Shown here piece by piece: positions 10,628 to 19,934 of a stretch of DNA of 64,000 nucleotides (the first letter of the stretch is position 1; each line of letters opens with the position of its first letter). Source of the DNA: Desulfomicrobium escambiense DSM 10707 (GTDB lineage: Bacteria > Desulfobacterota > Desulfovibrionia > Desulfovibrionales > Desulfomicrobiaceae); the NCBI RefSeq assembly GCF_000428825.1, contig NZ_AUAR01000022.1, forward strand, positions 1 through 64,000. The letters are read 5' to 3'. Under the pieces are notes generated by a model, which saw nothing but the letters and a program-made list of their open reading frames with translations, did not search any database and was not told where the DNA came from. The position numbers and the translations under genes were made by a program.

Positions 10628-12145
10628 CTAGGACCCCGCCTTGAACTGGCCATTGTCGCCGTTTGGTGCGGGCTGGTCTTTCTTTACATATTTGCGCGGC
10701 AGCTCGACGCGAAATTCAGTTCCCTCGCCGACAGTGGAATCGACGACAATCTGTCCCCCATGCTGATGCACCACATCATTGGCGATATAAAGGCCAAGCC
10801 CGGTACCCTTGCTGCCCTTGGAGGAAAAGAAAAGGGAAAACATCTTCTCCTGGGTGGCCCTGTCGATGCCCGGCCCGTTGTCCCGGATGACGAAGGAAAC
10901 CTTGTTCTTGTCGCCTTCGACGATGAACGTCACCACGTGCCGATCCTTGGACTCGTCTTCGATGCATGCGTCCACGGCATTTTCCAGGATGTTGACCAGG
11001 CCGGCGGAGATGACCTCCGGGTCGATCTCGAACCGGCCGAGATTGCCATGGAATTCCTTCTGAAAACGGATATCGTGCTTAGTGGCCTTGGGCTCCACGA
11101 AATTGGCCACGCCGTCGCCGAACGTCTGCACGTCCAGGGTCTGGATGTTCAGATCGCGGTCCTTGGAGTAATAGAGCATCTCCAGGACGGAATTGCGAAT
11201 CCGCGAAATCATCAGCTTGACCCGCTCCGCACCGTTGGCGACCAGGTCCATGTCGTTGTTCTGGATTCCCTTCTCAAGCCTGTACAGCCCGCCGTCCAGT
11301 GCGGTCAACATGCCGCGCACGCCGTGGGAGATGGAACCGATGAACAGCCCCAGCGACGTCAGGCGGTCCTGCAGCTCGCGGATCTGGGTGATGTCCGTGG
11401 CCAGTTCCATGACCTCGTTGATCTCCCCGTGGTCGTTTTTCAGCGGGGCCGTCAGGGTCAGCACGATTTTCTGCTGCCCGGTGCGCGTGGTGACCACTTC
11501 CTCGGTCTGATGGACCATGCCGTCGCGGAACGTCTCTTCCACCGGGCATTGGGGGCACGGGTGCGTGCGGTGCTTGTAGATCTCGTAGCAGCGCTCGCCG
11601 AGGCAGGACCCGAAATCGAGCTTGAACTGCCTGTTGGCGCGCACGATGCGTCGGTCCTTGTTCTGGACCGAAATGTAGCACGGCACCTCGTCGAAAAGCT
11701 GTCGGCAGAGCTGATGGCTTGATTCGAGAATTTTGCTCTTCTCGACCAGAAGGTCCCGGTCCCTCCGCATCTCGATGAAGGTCAGGGCACGGTCGAGGGC
11801 GATGCGCAGCGCCCGCTCCGAAACGGGCTTGAACAGGAAATCCGACGCGCCTTCCTCAAGAAAATCGAGCCCCATCTGATACTCATCCTCCGGGACGAGC
11901 ACGATGATGCGCACTTCCGGAAAGCTCGTTCGTATCTTGCGCAGGACGCCCTGTCCCAGCCTGCAATCGCAGATTCCGAGCACGGCCAGGCGAGGCCGGA
12001 CCACGCTTACGGTCACAAGGGCGTCATCGTAGTCGCAATTCGATGGCTGATACCCGTATTCGTGGAGGATATGCCCCAGAACCCTGCCGTGCTCGGGGTC
12101 CTGGGTGATGATCACGATGGATTCGGAAATGACGATGTTGTGCAT
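10628..12145 (-). CDS. Hybrid-type sensor histidine kinase with receiver-like domain and PAS domain
   Basis: This is a cytoplasmic 505-aa kinase with no membrane segments. Residues 1-125 look like a receiver domain, but the phosphoacceptor position appears to be Gly57 (RLAVLGICDC) instead of Asp, so it may not be phosphorylated. Residues about 145-255 form a PAS domain with a CPQCPVEE cysteine pair (C197, C200) that could sense redox or a metal. The H-box is SISHGVRGMLTALDGG (His274), and the ATPase part shows NILENAVDA, DNGPGID and GTGLGLY. It sits between rrf1 and rrf2, which implies control of the hmc genes. The ribosome binding site before this ATG is poor. Confidence 0.85.
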   Translation of the reverse strand: MHNIVISESIVIITQDPEHGRVLGHILHEYGYQPSNCDYDDALVTVSVVRPRLAVLGICDCRLGQGVLRKIRTSFPEVRIIVLVPEDEYQMGLDFLEEGASDFLFKPVSERALRIALDRALTFIEMRRDRDLLVEKSKILESSHQLCRQLFDEVPCYISVQNKDRRIVRANRQFKLDFGSCLGERCYEIYKHRTHPCPQCPVEETFRDGMVHQTEEVVTTRTGQQKIVLTLTAPLKNDHGEINEVMELATDITQIRELQDRLTSLGLFIGSISHGVRGMLTALDGGLYRLEKGIQNNDMDLVANGAERVKLMISRIRNSVLEMLYYSKDRDLNIQTLDVQTFGDGVANFVEPKATKHDIRFQKEFHGNLGRFEIDPEVISAGLVNILENAVDACIEDESKDRHVVTFIVEGDKNKVSFVIRDNGPGIDRATQEKMFSLFFSSKGSKGTGLGLYIANDVVHQHGGQIVVDSTVGEGTEFRVELPRKYVKKDQPAPNGDNGQFKAGS

Positions 12146-12155
12146 GGCGCAAAGA

Positions 12156-12194
12156 AGGCGTCCTTGTCCGTGTTTAGACGGGACAAGGACGCCT
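12156..12194 (-). terminator. Strong hairpin between rrf1 and the kinase gene
   Basis: A perfect 14-bp stem (12156-12169 with 12181-12194) closes an 11-nt loop and lies between the rrf1 stop and the kinase start. On the minus strand it is followed by TCTTTG rather than a full T-run. It may be a partial terminator or RNA-processing site that sets kinase and rrf2 levels below those of hmc and rrf1. Confidence 0.6.
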
Positions 12195-12211
12195 GCGGGT
12201 TGAGTTTGGCG

Positions 12212-12565
12212 TTACCCGATGTTTTCCTTGATCGCCTTCAGCAGCTCCTCGCGGTCGAAGGGCTTGGTGAAGGAGGCGACCGCCTTCTGGATCGCGTACT
12301 TGTTGCCGGCCAGTCCGCTGATGACGATGACAGGAATGTTCTTATACTCGTCTTCCTGGCTCAGCTCGCGGTAGAAGCGCGGGCCCCATTCTTTGGGCAT
12401 TTCCAGGTCCAGGGTAATCAGATCGGGCTTCTCCTGCTTGACCACTGCCAGGGCGTCGGCGCCGTCGGTGGCCTTGCAGGTCGAGTAGCCCGCATCCTGG
12501 AAGATATCTTCCAAGTAGGTGACAATATTGGGATCGTCGTCAATGATCAGGATTTTCTTGGCCAT
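12212..12565 (-). CDS. rrf1: Single-domain response regulator (Rrf1-type)
   Basis: This is a stand-alone receiver of 117-118 aa. It has the acidic pocket ILIIDDDPN, the phosphoacceptor Asp in LITLDLEMP, the conserved Ser of VIVISGLAG and the Lys of FTKPFD. It has no output domain, so it must act through a partner; the adjacent sensor kinase is the likely one. It occupies the place of rrf1, the response-regulator gene next to hmcF in D. vulgaris. Two ATGs in tandem are possible, and the second (12565) has the better Shine-Dalgarno spacing. Confidence 0.88.
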   Translation of the reverse strand: MAKKILIIDDDPNIVTYLEDIFQDAGYSTCKATDGADALAVVKQEKPDLITLDLEMPKEWGPRFYRELSQEDEYKNIPVIVISGLAGNKYAIQKAVASFTKPFDREELLKAIKENIG

Positions 12566-12591
12566 CATACACCCCCAACAATGATAAAGAG

Positions 12592-13512
12592 TTACACGTT
12601 TTGAATCTTATCCGGACGGTTGACCGATGCGACAGGGCACGTTGCGCGCAGAAGCACCTGCTCCAGGGTGTGGCCGAAAGCCGACTCCTCATCGCCCACA
12701 TCCTTGGAATGGTGGGCCATGATGATCAGGTCGGCCTGCTTCTCGCGCGCATACTTCACGATTTCGACATACGGGATGCCTTCCCAGATGTCGGCCGACA
12801 CGTTCTTGAAATCCCCGGTCTGAATGAGATATTTCCGGCGCATCCGATCCCTGGCCTCGATCATCTGGTCATCGAGCTGCTTCTGGGAGATCAGGCTGTG
12901 CGTGGAACCGATGTCGATGGCGTGGAAAACGTGCAGCTTGGCGTCCAGTTCCTTGGCGGTCTTCAGGGCGAACTTGAAGGCGTGCTCGGAAGCCTTGGAG
13001 AAGTCGGCGCCGAAGACGATGTTGGTGAAGCCGCCCCAGAAGGAGGCCACCGGACGGTTGACTACCAGGACAGGAGCCTTGGAAGCCTTGGCCACGCGCT
13101 GCAGGGTGGAGCCGGCGAAGTGACGCTGGTAGGCGTCGGCGTCGGCCTCGCAGCCAGTGGTGCTGGCGCCCATGACGATGAGGTCCACGTCCTCCTGCCG
13201 GGCCTTGCGCAGCACCTCGCGGTGCGGGATGCCGACGGCCGTGTCGATCTCGCAGTCCACGCCGCTCTTCATCTGGCGGTCATAGGTATTCTTGAGCTCA
13301 TCCTTGACCCACAATGCGTAATCCTCGTCCAGCTCGACCTTCTCGCCCGTGCGTACGTCGACCACCACCTGGCTGAACCCGCGGCTGGGTACGCCAAGGA
13401 CATGGTAGACGAAGAGTTTGGCATTGTAGCGCGCGGCCAGATCGAAGGCGACGCGAGCGGCGGCATCGCAGCAGGGAGAGCCGGAGGTGGCGAACAGAAT
13501 CTTTGTAAACAT
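12592..13512 (-). CDS. Universal stress protein with two UspA domains
   Basis: This is a 306-aa cytoplasmic protein made of two tandem UspA domains (about 1-150 and 160-300). Each starts with a KILFATSGS or NIVFGADFS strand. The first has a nucleotide-binding-like VDLIVMGAS...GSTLQRVA segment that contains an insertion between the glycines. The gene lies between hmcF and rrf1, an insertion relative to the D. vulgaris order hmcABCDEF-rrf1-rrf2. This suggests a link between Hmc and stress or energy status. GGGAG precedes the start. Confidence 0.9.
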   Translation of the reverse strand: MFTKILFATSGSPCCDAAARVAFDLAARYNAKLFVYHVLGVPSRGFSQVVVDVRTGEKVELDEDYALWVKDELKNTYDRQMKSGVDCEIDTAVGIPHREVLRKARQEDVDLIVMGASTTGCEADADAYQRHFAGSTLQRVAKASKAPVLVVNRPVASFWGGFTNIVFGADFSKASEHAFKFALKTAKELDAKLHVFHAIDIGSTHSLISQKQLDDQMIEARDRMRRKYLIQTGDFKNVSADIWEGIPYVEIVKYAREKQADLIIMAHHSKDVGDEESAFGHTLEQVLLRATCPVASVNRPDKIQNV

Positions 13513-13535
13513 GTGTTAACTCCCGTTCTGTTTGC

Positions 13536-13562
13536 GGCCTGCCGTGCATGGCACGGCAGGCC
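13536..13562 (-). terminator. Hairpin between hmcF and the usp gene
   Basis: A perfect 12-bp GC-rich stem (13536-13547 with 13551-13562) with a 3-nt loop lies 16 bp after the hmcF stop. No T-run follows on the minus strand. It is therefore more likely an mRNA-stabilising or attenuating structure at the end of the hmcA-F part than a full stop. Confidence 0.55.
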
Positions 13563-13577
13563 GATGACTCGTCAGAC

Positions 13578-14960
13578 CTATTCCTGAGGCAGGAGGTGTT
13601 CGGGCACCTCGACCATCTTGAGCAGAAGGGGCTTCAGGAAGCTCCAGCGGATGCCGATTTCGAATTCCTCTTCCAGGTCGCGGATGGCATCCCAGCAGTT
13701 GTGGCAGGGGGCGATGACGAACTTCGCGCCCGTGGCCAGGATCTGCTCGCGCTTCATCTTCAGCGCGACGTTGCGCTGCTTGCGATAGCGGCCGATACCA
13801 TTGAAGCCTCCGCCACCGCCACAACAATAGTTGTGTTCCTTGTTGGGCGCCATCTCGCGGAAGTCTTCGGCGATGTGCTTCATGATGATGCGCGTGCAGT
13901 CGCGCAGGCCGGCGTTCCTGACGTAGTTGCAGGAATCCTGAACCGTGACGGGCTCCTTGATTTTCTTGGCGGGGTCGATCTTGAGCTTGCCCAACTCAAG
14001 GGCTTCGGCCATCCACTCCACGTAGTGAATGCACTCCACAGGCGGCTTGCCGTCGGGGCGTCCGGCCCAGTACGGGCCTTCGATGACCGTAGCGCGGTAG
14101 GCGTGACCGCACTCGGTGGCGACCATGCGCTTGGGGCGCAGGCGCTCCATGGCTTCATAGACCGTCTCGACCTGCATCTTGCAGGCCTCCCAGTCGCCGG
14201 CGAACATGGACAGGCTGGTCATTTCCCAACCGGAGGACGGCATGGTCCAGTTCTCGCCTGCGATGTGGAAGAGGATGGCCGCCTCGACGATGTCCTCTGG
14301 GTAGTGTTTCGCCTCGCGGGCGTTGATCATGTAGACGATGTCGGCGTCTTCCTTGTCGATGGGTATCTCAAGGCAGGGCCACTCTTCGAGGGCCTCGTCG
14401 ACCATCCATTCGCAGGTGTCGACGAACTCCTCGACGGTGACGTCCATCTGAGCGCGGAACAGGCGGTGCATGCCCGAGCCGATCTTCAGCTCCCACGGCA
14501 CGAAGCCCTGGGAGTGCAGCAGGCCGCGCAGGTAGCTGAACATGACACCCATGTCGATGCCGTAGGGGCAGAAGGAGCCGCAACGGTTGCAGCAGGTGCA
14601 CTTGGACCAGGCCGTGTCCATGCACATGCGCATGAACTCGTTGGACACCTTGCCTTTCTGCTTGACGATCTCGCCCAGGGTGGACTGGATCTTGTAGGAC
14701 GGCACCTGCTTGGGGTCGCGCTCGTTGACGCTGTACAGGAAGCAGCTGTCGGCGCACAGGCCGCAGTGGGCGCAGATGTCGAGCCAGGTTTTGGTTCTGG
14801 ACTTCATGGTCTTCTGGATGGTCGCCCACAATGCGTCAGCGTCCACGTCCAGCTGTTCCATTTCCGCATAGTATTGTCTGCCGTTGCTGTCGGAGAGGAG
14901 CGCATCCAGCTCCTCGCGGCAGGAAACGGGCTTCTTATTGCAAAGTTTTCCTTCGGGCAT
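13578..14960 (-). CDS. hmcF: Hmc complex cytoplasmic iron-sulfur subunit HmcF (HdrD/DsrK-like)
   Basis: This is a 460-aa cytoplasmic subunit related to the catalytic HdrD/DsrK proteins. It has two [4Fe-4S] motifs ([11 protein letters not shown] and [11 protein letters not shown]) and two CCG-type cysteine clusters ([23 protein letters not shown]...CHNCWD) that hold a noncubane cluster in homologues. It is expected to be the cytoplasmic electron exit of the Hmc complex, possibly handling a disulfide or thiol. GAGGA precedes the ATG, 17 bp after hmcE. Confidence 0.93.
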   Translation of the reverse strand: MPEGKLCNKKPVSCREELDALLSDSNGRQYYAEMEQLDVDADALWATIQKTMKSRTKTWLDICAHCGLCADSCFLYSVNERDPKQVPSYKIQSTLGEIVKQKGKVSNEFMRMCMDTAWSKCTCCNRCGSFCPYGIDMGVMFSYLRGLLHSQGFVPWELKIGSGMHRLFRAQMDVTVEEFVDTCEWMVDEALEEWPCLEIPIDKEDADIVYMINAREAKHYPEDIVEAAILFHIAGENWTMPSSGWEMTSLSMFAGDWEACKMQVETVYEAMERLRPKRMVATECGHAYRATVIEGPYWAGRPDGKPPVECIHYVEWMAEALELGKLKIDPAKKIKEPVTVQDSCNYVRNAGLRDCTRIIMKHIAEDFREMAPNKEHNYCCGGGGGFNGIGRYRKQRNVALKMKREQILATGAKFVIAPCHNCWDAIRDLEEEFEIGIRWSFLKPLLLKMVEVPEHLLPQE

Positions 14961-14977
14961 GTTGTATTCCTCTTGGC

Positions 14978-15652
14978 TTACCAGTCAAAATTGGACTTCA
15001 TTCCGCCGCGCTTGATCCCGAAATCCATGCCCAGCTGGATACGCGTGCAGAAAAAGAGCGCGATGTGGGCCAGCTTGGTGAAGGGTGCGGTCAGAAGCAC
15101 GATCACGCCGCACAGGATGTGCAGGTTGATCCAGAACGAATACGTGTCGGTGTGGTACGAGGCCATGATGCCGGAGGCCAGCAAGGTCAAGGTCAGGACC
15201 AGCAGCATGACGTCCTTGAAATCCGTCAGGATGCGCACCTCGGGCAGCAGGAACCGACGCACCGCGATGCCGATGCCGCCCATGAGCGCCGCGATGGCCA
15301 GCACGTCGGCCAGAATCTGCGGCATGGACGGCCAGTCGATGCCCAGGCCGTTTCGGATCATCACGGCGTGGCCTTCCAGGAAGATGGGCACGATGACGAG
15401 CCCGATGTGGAAGGCGAAGAACATGATGGTGAAGATGGGCTTGGCGCGCCAGCTATGGGTGCCGAAGGGCAGCAGCCAGCGGTACACGGAGCGCACGGCG
15501 CCCTTTATGCCGTAGTTCATGTGCGGCTTGTAGGCCACGCGGTCCAGCCGCCAGTCCAGCCCCTTGAAGTAGAGCACCACGCGGGCGGTCAGGCCGACAA
15601 AGAATACCGCAAAGGAAATCCAGAGCAGCGGACCAGTCAATATCTCATACAT
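14978..15652 (-). CDS. hmcE: Hmc complex membrane cytochrome b-like subunit HmcE
   Basis: This is a 224-aa integral membrane protein of the NarI/DsrM type. Five or so hydrophobic helices are visible (for example [53 protein letters not shown]-type segments) with conserved His residues suited to heme b. It should connect the periplasmic cytochrome through menaquinone to HmcF. AAGGAG precedes the start. Confidence 0.92.
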   Translation of the reverse strand: MYEILTGPLLWISFAVFFVGLTARVVLYFKGLDWRLDRVAYKPHMNYGIKGAVRSVYRWLLPFGTHSWRAKPIFTIMFFAFHIGLVIVPIFLEGHAVMIRNGLGIDWPSMPQILADVLAIAALMGGIGIAVRRFLLPEVRILTDFKDVMLLVLTLTLLASGIMASYHTDTYSFWINLHILCGVIVLLTAPFTKLAHIALFFCTRIQLGMDFGIKRGGMKSNFDW

Positions 15653-15687
15653 ACGAATACTCCTTCATTGGTCGAAACGGACCGAGC

Positions 15688-15837
15688 CTATTCCTCTTCC
15701 TTGTCAGCGAACCTGTCCTCGTCCCGTTCGGTCACGAACAGCCAGAAGGCCAAGAACGCCACCAGACCAAGGCCCATTCCGACATAGGCCATGCCCTTGG
15801 TCCAGAACATGAAGTCATGATACGTCATGAATTCCAT
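15688..15837 (-). CDS. hmcD: Small Hmc membrane subunit HmcD
   Basis: This is a 49-aa protein, MEFMTYHDFMFWTKGMAY at the start, with one transmembrane helix (MGLGLVAFLAFWLFV) and an acidic cytoplasmic tail (TERDEDRFADKEEE). Size, position between hmcC and hmcE and the single helix match HmcD of Desulfovibrio. AGGAGG lies just before the ATG and overlaps the end of hmcC. Confidence 0.88.
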   Translation of the reverse strand: MEFMTYHDFMFWTKGMAYVGMGLGLVAFLAFWLFVTERDEDRFADKEEE

Positions 15838-15849
15838 TGTACGCCTCCT

Positions 15850-17019
15850 TTAATGGGCTTCCTTGAATTCGGGGTGTTCGTGCAGGATCGGCAGCTTGCT
15901 CAGGCAGAAACGCAGGACCGTGATCTCCAGGGTGACGATGAACACGGTGATCATGATCTCTTCCCAGGCAGGAACGTAACGGAATTCGGACGGCAGCTGC
16001 CAGTTGAAGGCCACCAGGGAGATGTTCAGGCGGTTCAGGACGATGCCCAGGACCGTGACGATGGACGCCCAGAAGGCCAGCTTCTGGTTCTTCTCACGGG
16101 CGGCCACGGCGTACATCAGGCAGGGTACCAGCACGAAGCCGATGACCTCGACCAGGAACCAGGCGCCCCAGCCCGTGGCCAGATAGTGCCAGTTGTCGTC
16201 AATGGCCACGCCGATCCACTTCAGGTTGAAGTAGCCGAAGAGAACCACGGCCGCGGCCTTGGCGAAGCCCAGCGTCACGCCGGGCGCTTCGTCGATGTGG
16301 GTCTGGTCCATCTTGTGGTGCAGGAACTTGTGGGACAGGCCGCCCTCGAAGATGACCATGGACAGGCCGGCCGGGATGCTCGAAACGAAGAAGAACAGGG
16401 CCAGGTAAGGCGAGTACCAGAGCGGATGCAGCTTGGAGGGGGCGATCAGGTACAGCCCGCCCAGGGAAGACTGGTGCAGGGTCGACAGGATGACGCCGAA
16501 GATGGTCAGGACCAGGGTCAGGCTGTGGGCATAGTGCCGCATCTTTTTCCAGCGCAGGGTCTCCCAGACCGCAGGCGAGAACTCGATGGCCAGGACCGTC
16601 AGGTACAGGGCCACGCACAGGCCTACCTCGAAGAGGAAGGACGTGGGGCCGGGGTAGATGGTCAGGGGGTACGGCAGCCGGTAGTAGCGACCCAGGTCGT
16701 ACAGCAGGGCGAAGACGACGAAGGCGTAGCCCAGGAAGGCCGTGGTGATGGCCGGACGGACCGCCGAGTGATACTTCTTCATGCCGAAGAGGTACACGGC
16801 CGCGGAGGTCGTGTAGCCGCCGGCGGCCAGGGCGACGCCGCAGAGCAGGTCGAAGCCGATCCAGATGCCCCATGGGTTGTCGTCGGTCAGGTTGGTGACG
16901 GAACCGATGCCCATGGTGAAGCGCTTGACGGTCAGCACCAGGCCGACGGCCAGGATGATGGCCGTCAGGATGTTGGCCGGGGTCCAGAATTTCTTGTCGG
17001 GTGTGGTGTGGTGAGACAT
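15850..17019 (-). CDS. hmcC: Hmc complex membrane subunit HmcC (NrfD/PsrC family)
   Basis: This is a 389-aa polytopic membrane protein of the NrfD family with about ten hydrophobic helices. It begins near TPANILTAIILAVGLVLTVKRF and includes AITTAFLGYAFVVFALLYDLGRY and EFSPAVWETLRW. Relatives interact with menaquinone and dock to a four-cluster ferredoxin-like subunit, here HmcB. I start it at the ATG at 17019, which has GGAGG at good spacing. A GTG two codons earlier is open. Confidence 0.92.
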   Translation of the reverse strand: MSHHTTPDKKFWTPANILTAIILAVGLVLTVKRFTMGIGSVTNLTDDNPWGIWIGFDLLCGVALAAGGYTTSAAVYLFGMKKYHSAVRPAITTAFLGYAFVVFALLYDLGRYYRLPYPLTIYPGPTSFLFEVGLCVALYLTVLAIEFSPAVWETLRWKKMRHYAHSLTLVLTIFGVILSTLHQSSLGGLYLIAPSKLHPLWYSPYLALFFFVSSIPAGLSMVIFEGGLSHKFLHHKMDQTHIDEAPGVTLGFAKAAAVVLFGYFNLKWIGVAIDDNWHYLATGWGAWFLVEVIGFVLVPCLMYAVAAREKNQKLAFWASIVTVLGIVLNRLNISLVAFNWQLPSEFRYVPAWEEIMITVFIVTLEITVLRFCLSKLPILHEHPEFKEAH

Positions 17020-17031
17020 CGCCACTCCTCC

Positions 17032-18090
17032 TTATTGCTCGCCCGCGTCGGCGGCTTCGGCTTCTTTCTTGCGAGCCTCTTCCGCGTCCTTCAGGGCCTT
17101 TTTCACTTCACGATCGACGGCTGCCTGCTTGTCGCGCTCCGCCTTGTCCATGGCCGCCTTGAGCTTCTTGGCCGCTTCGGCCTGGGCGTCGGCCACGGCT
17201 TCCGCCACGGCGTGGTGCTGCTCTTCCTCGGAGATCTTCTCCTTGCGCTTGGTCAGCGCGTAGGCGCCGGTCAGGAACACGGGCCACAGGCCGACGATGG
17301 CCGGGACCACGCCCAGGGGACCGGAGGTGAACTGCGGAGCGGGCGTGATGCCCAGATCCTCGCGCAGGCCGATCTGGGAGAAGGGAGCGCCCGAGATGTA
17401 GAGCCAGCTGGTGCCCCCCATCTCGTTCTCGCCGTAGATGTGGTTGATGTACGTGTCGGGGTGCTTGCGGATGCGCTCGCGGGCGATGCCCAGCAGATCC
17501 TCGCGGCGGCCGAAGACCAGGGCGCCCTTGGGGCAGTCCTCGACGCAGCCGGGGAGCTTGCCTTCCTCGATGCGCGGCTGGCACATGGTGCACTTGCGCA
17601 CCCGCGGCGTGACCGGGTCATGATACTCGTACGTGGGAATCTCGAAGGGACAGGCGATCATGCAGTAGCGGCAGCCCACGCACTTGGAGGCGTCGTAGCT
17701 GACGGCGCCGGTCTTGTCCTTCTTGAAGGCGCCGACGAAGCAGGCCGAGGCGCAGGCCGGTTCGAGGCAGTGGTTGCACTGCTGCTTACGGTAGACCGGC
17801 TTGTCGCCGACCGCGTACTTGTTGACCACCGTGAAGGTGTCGTGGTGTGTGCGGCGACGCTTGTCCATGACCGTCAGGTCGTCGAAGGGCACGGGCTGGG
17901 CCGGCAGTTCGTTGACCTTGTTGCATGCGGCTTCGCACTTTCTGCAGCCGATGCATTTGGTGCTGTCAAAGAGCACCCCAAAGCTCTCGGGATATCCCGT
18001 GAAATGATGAGTTCCACCGGCACTGGCCGAAGACGCCGCCAAACAGGCCCCTGCGCCAGCCAGCATGCCAATGAATTTTCTGCGTTTCAT
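17032..18090 (-). CDS. hmcB: Hmc complex iron-sulfur subunit HmcB
   Basis: This is a 352-aa ferredoxin-like subunit with an N-terminal signal containing KRRKF, compatible with Tat or membrane targeting. It has four [4Fe-4S] motifs between residues about 45 and 200 ([40 protein letters not shown]...CVEDC). One transmembrane helix ([19 protein letters not shown]) and a long charged Ala/Lys/Glu coiled-coil tail (about 285-352) follow. It should pass electrons between HmcA and the membrane subunits. GAGGAG precedes the start. Confidence 0.93.
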   Translation of the reverse strand: MKRRKFIGMLAGAGACLAASSASAGGTHHFTGYPESFGVLFDSTKCIGCRKCEAACNKVNELPAQPVPFDDLTVMDKRRRTHHDTFTVVNKYAVGDKPVYRKQQCNHCLEPACASACFVGAFKKDKTGAVSYDASKCVGCRYCMIACPFEIPTYEYHDPVTPRVRKCTMCQPRIEEGKLPGCVEDCPKGALVFGRREDLLGIARERIRKHPDTYINHIYGENEMGGTSWLYISGAPFSQIGLREDLGITPAPQFTSGPLGVVPAIVGLWPVFLTGAYALTKRKEKISEEEQHHAVAEAVADAQAEAAKKLKAAMDKAERDKQAAVDREVKKALKDAEEARKKEAEAADAGEQ

Positions 18091-18124
18091 AGTAGCTCCT
18101 CGTTATTGCGACCTTGCAGGCAGG

Positions 18125-19669
18125 TTACTTTTTCGCGGCGTGGCATTCGGTGCAGGCCGTGGCCGCCGGCTTCTCGATGCCCATCTCCGTGTGGCAGCCG
18201 ATGCACTGCTGGTGATAGGCGGTCTTCAGATCTGGCTTGGCCTCTGTCAGGGGGCCGGCGCCCTTGCCGTGACAGCTGACGCACTTGGGCGGGTTGGCCG
18301 AAGCGGGGCTGTTGTGGTGACAGCCGGAGCAGACGGCGTTGGGGCTCGCGTGGAAATACGCAGCCATGGCGTCGTCCTTCATGCCTTCCATGATCTTCTG
18401 CACGATCTTGCGGTGCGGGAACTTGCTGGCCTGGTATTCATTGGCCAAAACGCCGATCTCGATGTTTTCGGGGATCTCGTCGATCTTCACGACCGTGTCG
18501 GACTTTGCACGGGTATCAAAGAGCATGGCCGCGGTGTTGACCTGCATGGTCTTGTCCTGAGCCATTTCGGGGCCGGCCGTGATGCTGACGTGGCACTTGG
18601 CGCAGCTGGCCTCGGTCTTCTGGCCCGTGCGGCCCATGAAGGTATGGCAACCGGCGCACTGCTTCTTGTCCTGGGCCTGGGCGTGGCAGCCCACGCAGCT
18701 GGCCTTGGCGGTCACGCGGTGCATGGCCTGCTCGGTGGTGATGAAGGCGCCCTCTTCCTTGCCAAGGGAGGTGTGGCACTGGGAACAAGCCACCACGCCC
18801 TTGGTCGAGGAGGTGTGATGACAGACCGAGCAATTCTCGTTCGTTTCTTCGTGCTTCTTGTGGTTGAAGGGCACGGCGTTGACGAGGGCCGGCTCTGCGG
18901 AAGGCTTGGCGGGTTCGGCCATGAGCAGGGCGAAATCGGACTGGCCGGCTTCGAGCCTGGGCGCGTCGGCGACTTTCTTGAACGTGGCGCGAACGGTCGC
19001 GTCATGGCAGCCGGAACACTCCACGGGGCCGCTGGGCTGCTTGGCCTTGGCTATCTCCATGTGGCAGGACACGCACTTCTCGTGCGACTGGTCCTTGTTT
19101 TCGGCAAAGGAAAGATTGCGTTTTTCGGGCTTGTCCTGGGTGTGGCACTTGGAGCAGTTGTCCTTCTGGCCGGCCGGGGCGGGGACCATCTTGGACGACT
19201 GGTGCCTGTAGTGCAGGGACTTGTCGAAGGTCGGCAGCGTGCGGGACGTTTCCGCAGGCCCGGCATGACATGTCCGGCACTGTCCGCTCTCGGGCCCGCT
19301 CTTCTTGCCGGCCTTGGACGTGTCGGTGTGACACTTGATGCAGTTGTCGTGGTAAACGGCCTTGAGTTCGGCTGCGGTCGTGTCTGCCTCGCGCTTGAAC
19401 TTGGCCGTGACCGTGTTCCCGGTCACCTTGTGGCAGGATTCGCACTTCCCTTCGACGGCCTTGGTGTGCTTGTCATGCTCGAACCGGACAACTGGGTACT
19501 CGAGATCACCGAACTGCTTGAGCGTATCGATGGTGACGAGATCGGCGCCCAATTGCTTCGTAGCGACCTGTTCCTGCTTTCCCCCAAGAGCGTTCAGACC
19601 GATTCCGGCCACTGCCATGCTTACGCACAGGATTCCGACCCATCGCAGCATTGGTCTTCCCTTCTCCAT
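18125..19669 (-). CDS. hmcA: High-molecular-weight multiheme cytochrome c HmcA
   Basis: This is a periplasmic multiheme cytochrome of 514 aa with an N-terminal signal anchor (MLRWVGILCVSMAVAGIGL). I count fifteen CxxCH heme-attachment motifs; the D. vulgaris protein, as I recall it, has sixteen. The organisation is a string of cytochrome-c3-like domains. The missing motif appears to be in the second domain, near residues 157-205. HmcA receives electrons from periplasmic hydrogenases through cytochrome c3 and feeds HmcB-F. I start it at the ATG at 19669, which has AAAGGA 8 nt upstream; an earlier in-frame start at 19726 lacks this. First gene of the hmc operon. Confidence 0.94.
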   Translation of the reverse strand: MEKGRPMLRWVGILCVSMAVAGIGLNALGGKQEQVATKQLGADLVTIDTLKQFGDLEYPVVRFEHDKHTKAVEGKCESCHKVTGNTVTAKFKREADTTAAELKAVYHDNCIKCHTDTSKAGKKSGPESGQCRTCHAGPAETSRTLPTFDKSLHYRHQSSKMVPAPAGQKDNCSKCHTQDKPEKRNLSFAENKDQSHEKCVSCHMEIAKAKQPSGPVECSGCHDATVRATFKKVADAPRLEAGQSDFALLMAEPAKPSAEPALVNAVPFNHKKHEETNENCSVCHHTSSTKGVVACSQCHTSLGKEEGAFITTEQAMHRVTAKASCVGCHAQAQDKKQCAGCHTFMGRTGQKTEASCAKCHVSITAGPEMAQDKTMQVNTAAMLFDTRAKSDTVVKIDEIPENIEIGVLANEYQASKFPHRKIVQKIMEGMKDDAMAAYFHASPNAVCSGCHHNSPASANPPKCVSCHGKGAGPLTEAKPDLKTAYHQQCIGCHTEMGIEKPAATACTECHAAKK

Positions 19670-19841
19670 GTGAAAATTCCTTTGTTGAAATCCACTCCGG
19701 AAAATTCCGGCAACCACCCTCGCCAAGAGGCACCGCCTCCCGGCGCCCTCCTCTGTCCCGGAAAAAACCAGACCGCGAACACGTCCGCACGAAAGCCGGA
19801 CAGGAAATTTGAAACAGACTGTTCAGGTATGATTTATTCCG

Positions 19842-19852
19842 ACCTCGGAGGT
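19842..19852. promoter_or_regulatory. Palindrome upstream of hmcA, candidate operator
   Basis: The 11-bp perfect palindrome ACCTCGGAGGT lies 173 bp before the hmcA start in an AT-rich leader. It is the only obvious dyad in the hmc control region and could bind Rrf2 or another regulator. This is inference only. Confidence 0.3.
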
Positions 19853-19934
19853 ATAGAATTCCGAAAATCTCGTCAAGGCTTAATCCATTTTTTCACAATC
19901 TAATCCAAACTTGGAAAGACCCCGCGCAATTCGA

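Noticed and set aside
15817-18279. Plus-strand open frame of 820 codons across the hmc genes
   Set aside because: It is antisense to hmcA, hmcB and hmcC, which have diagnostic heme and iron-sulfur motifs. The predicted product is repetitive and meaningless.
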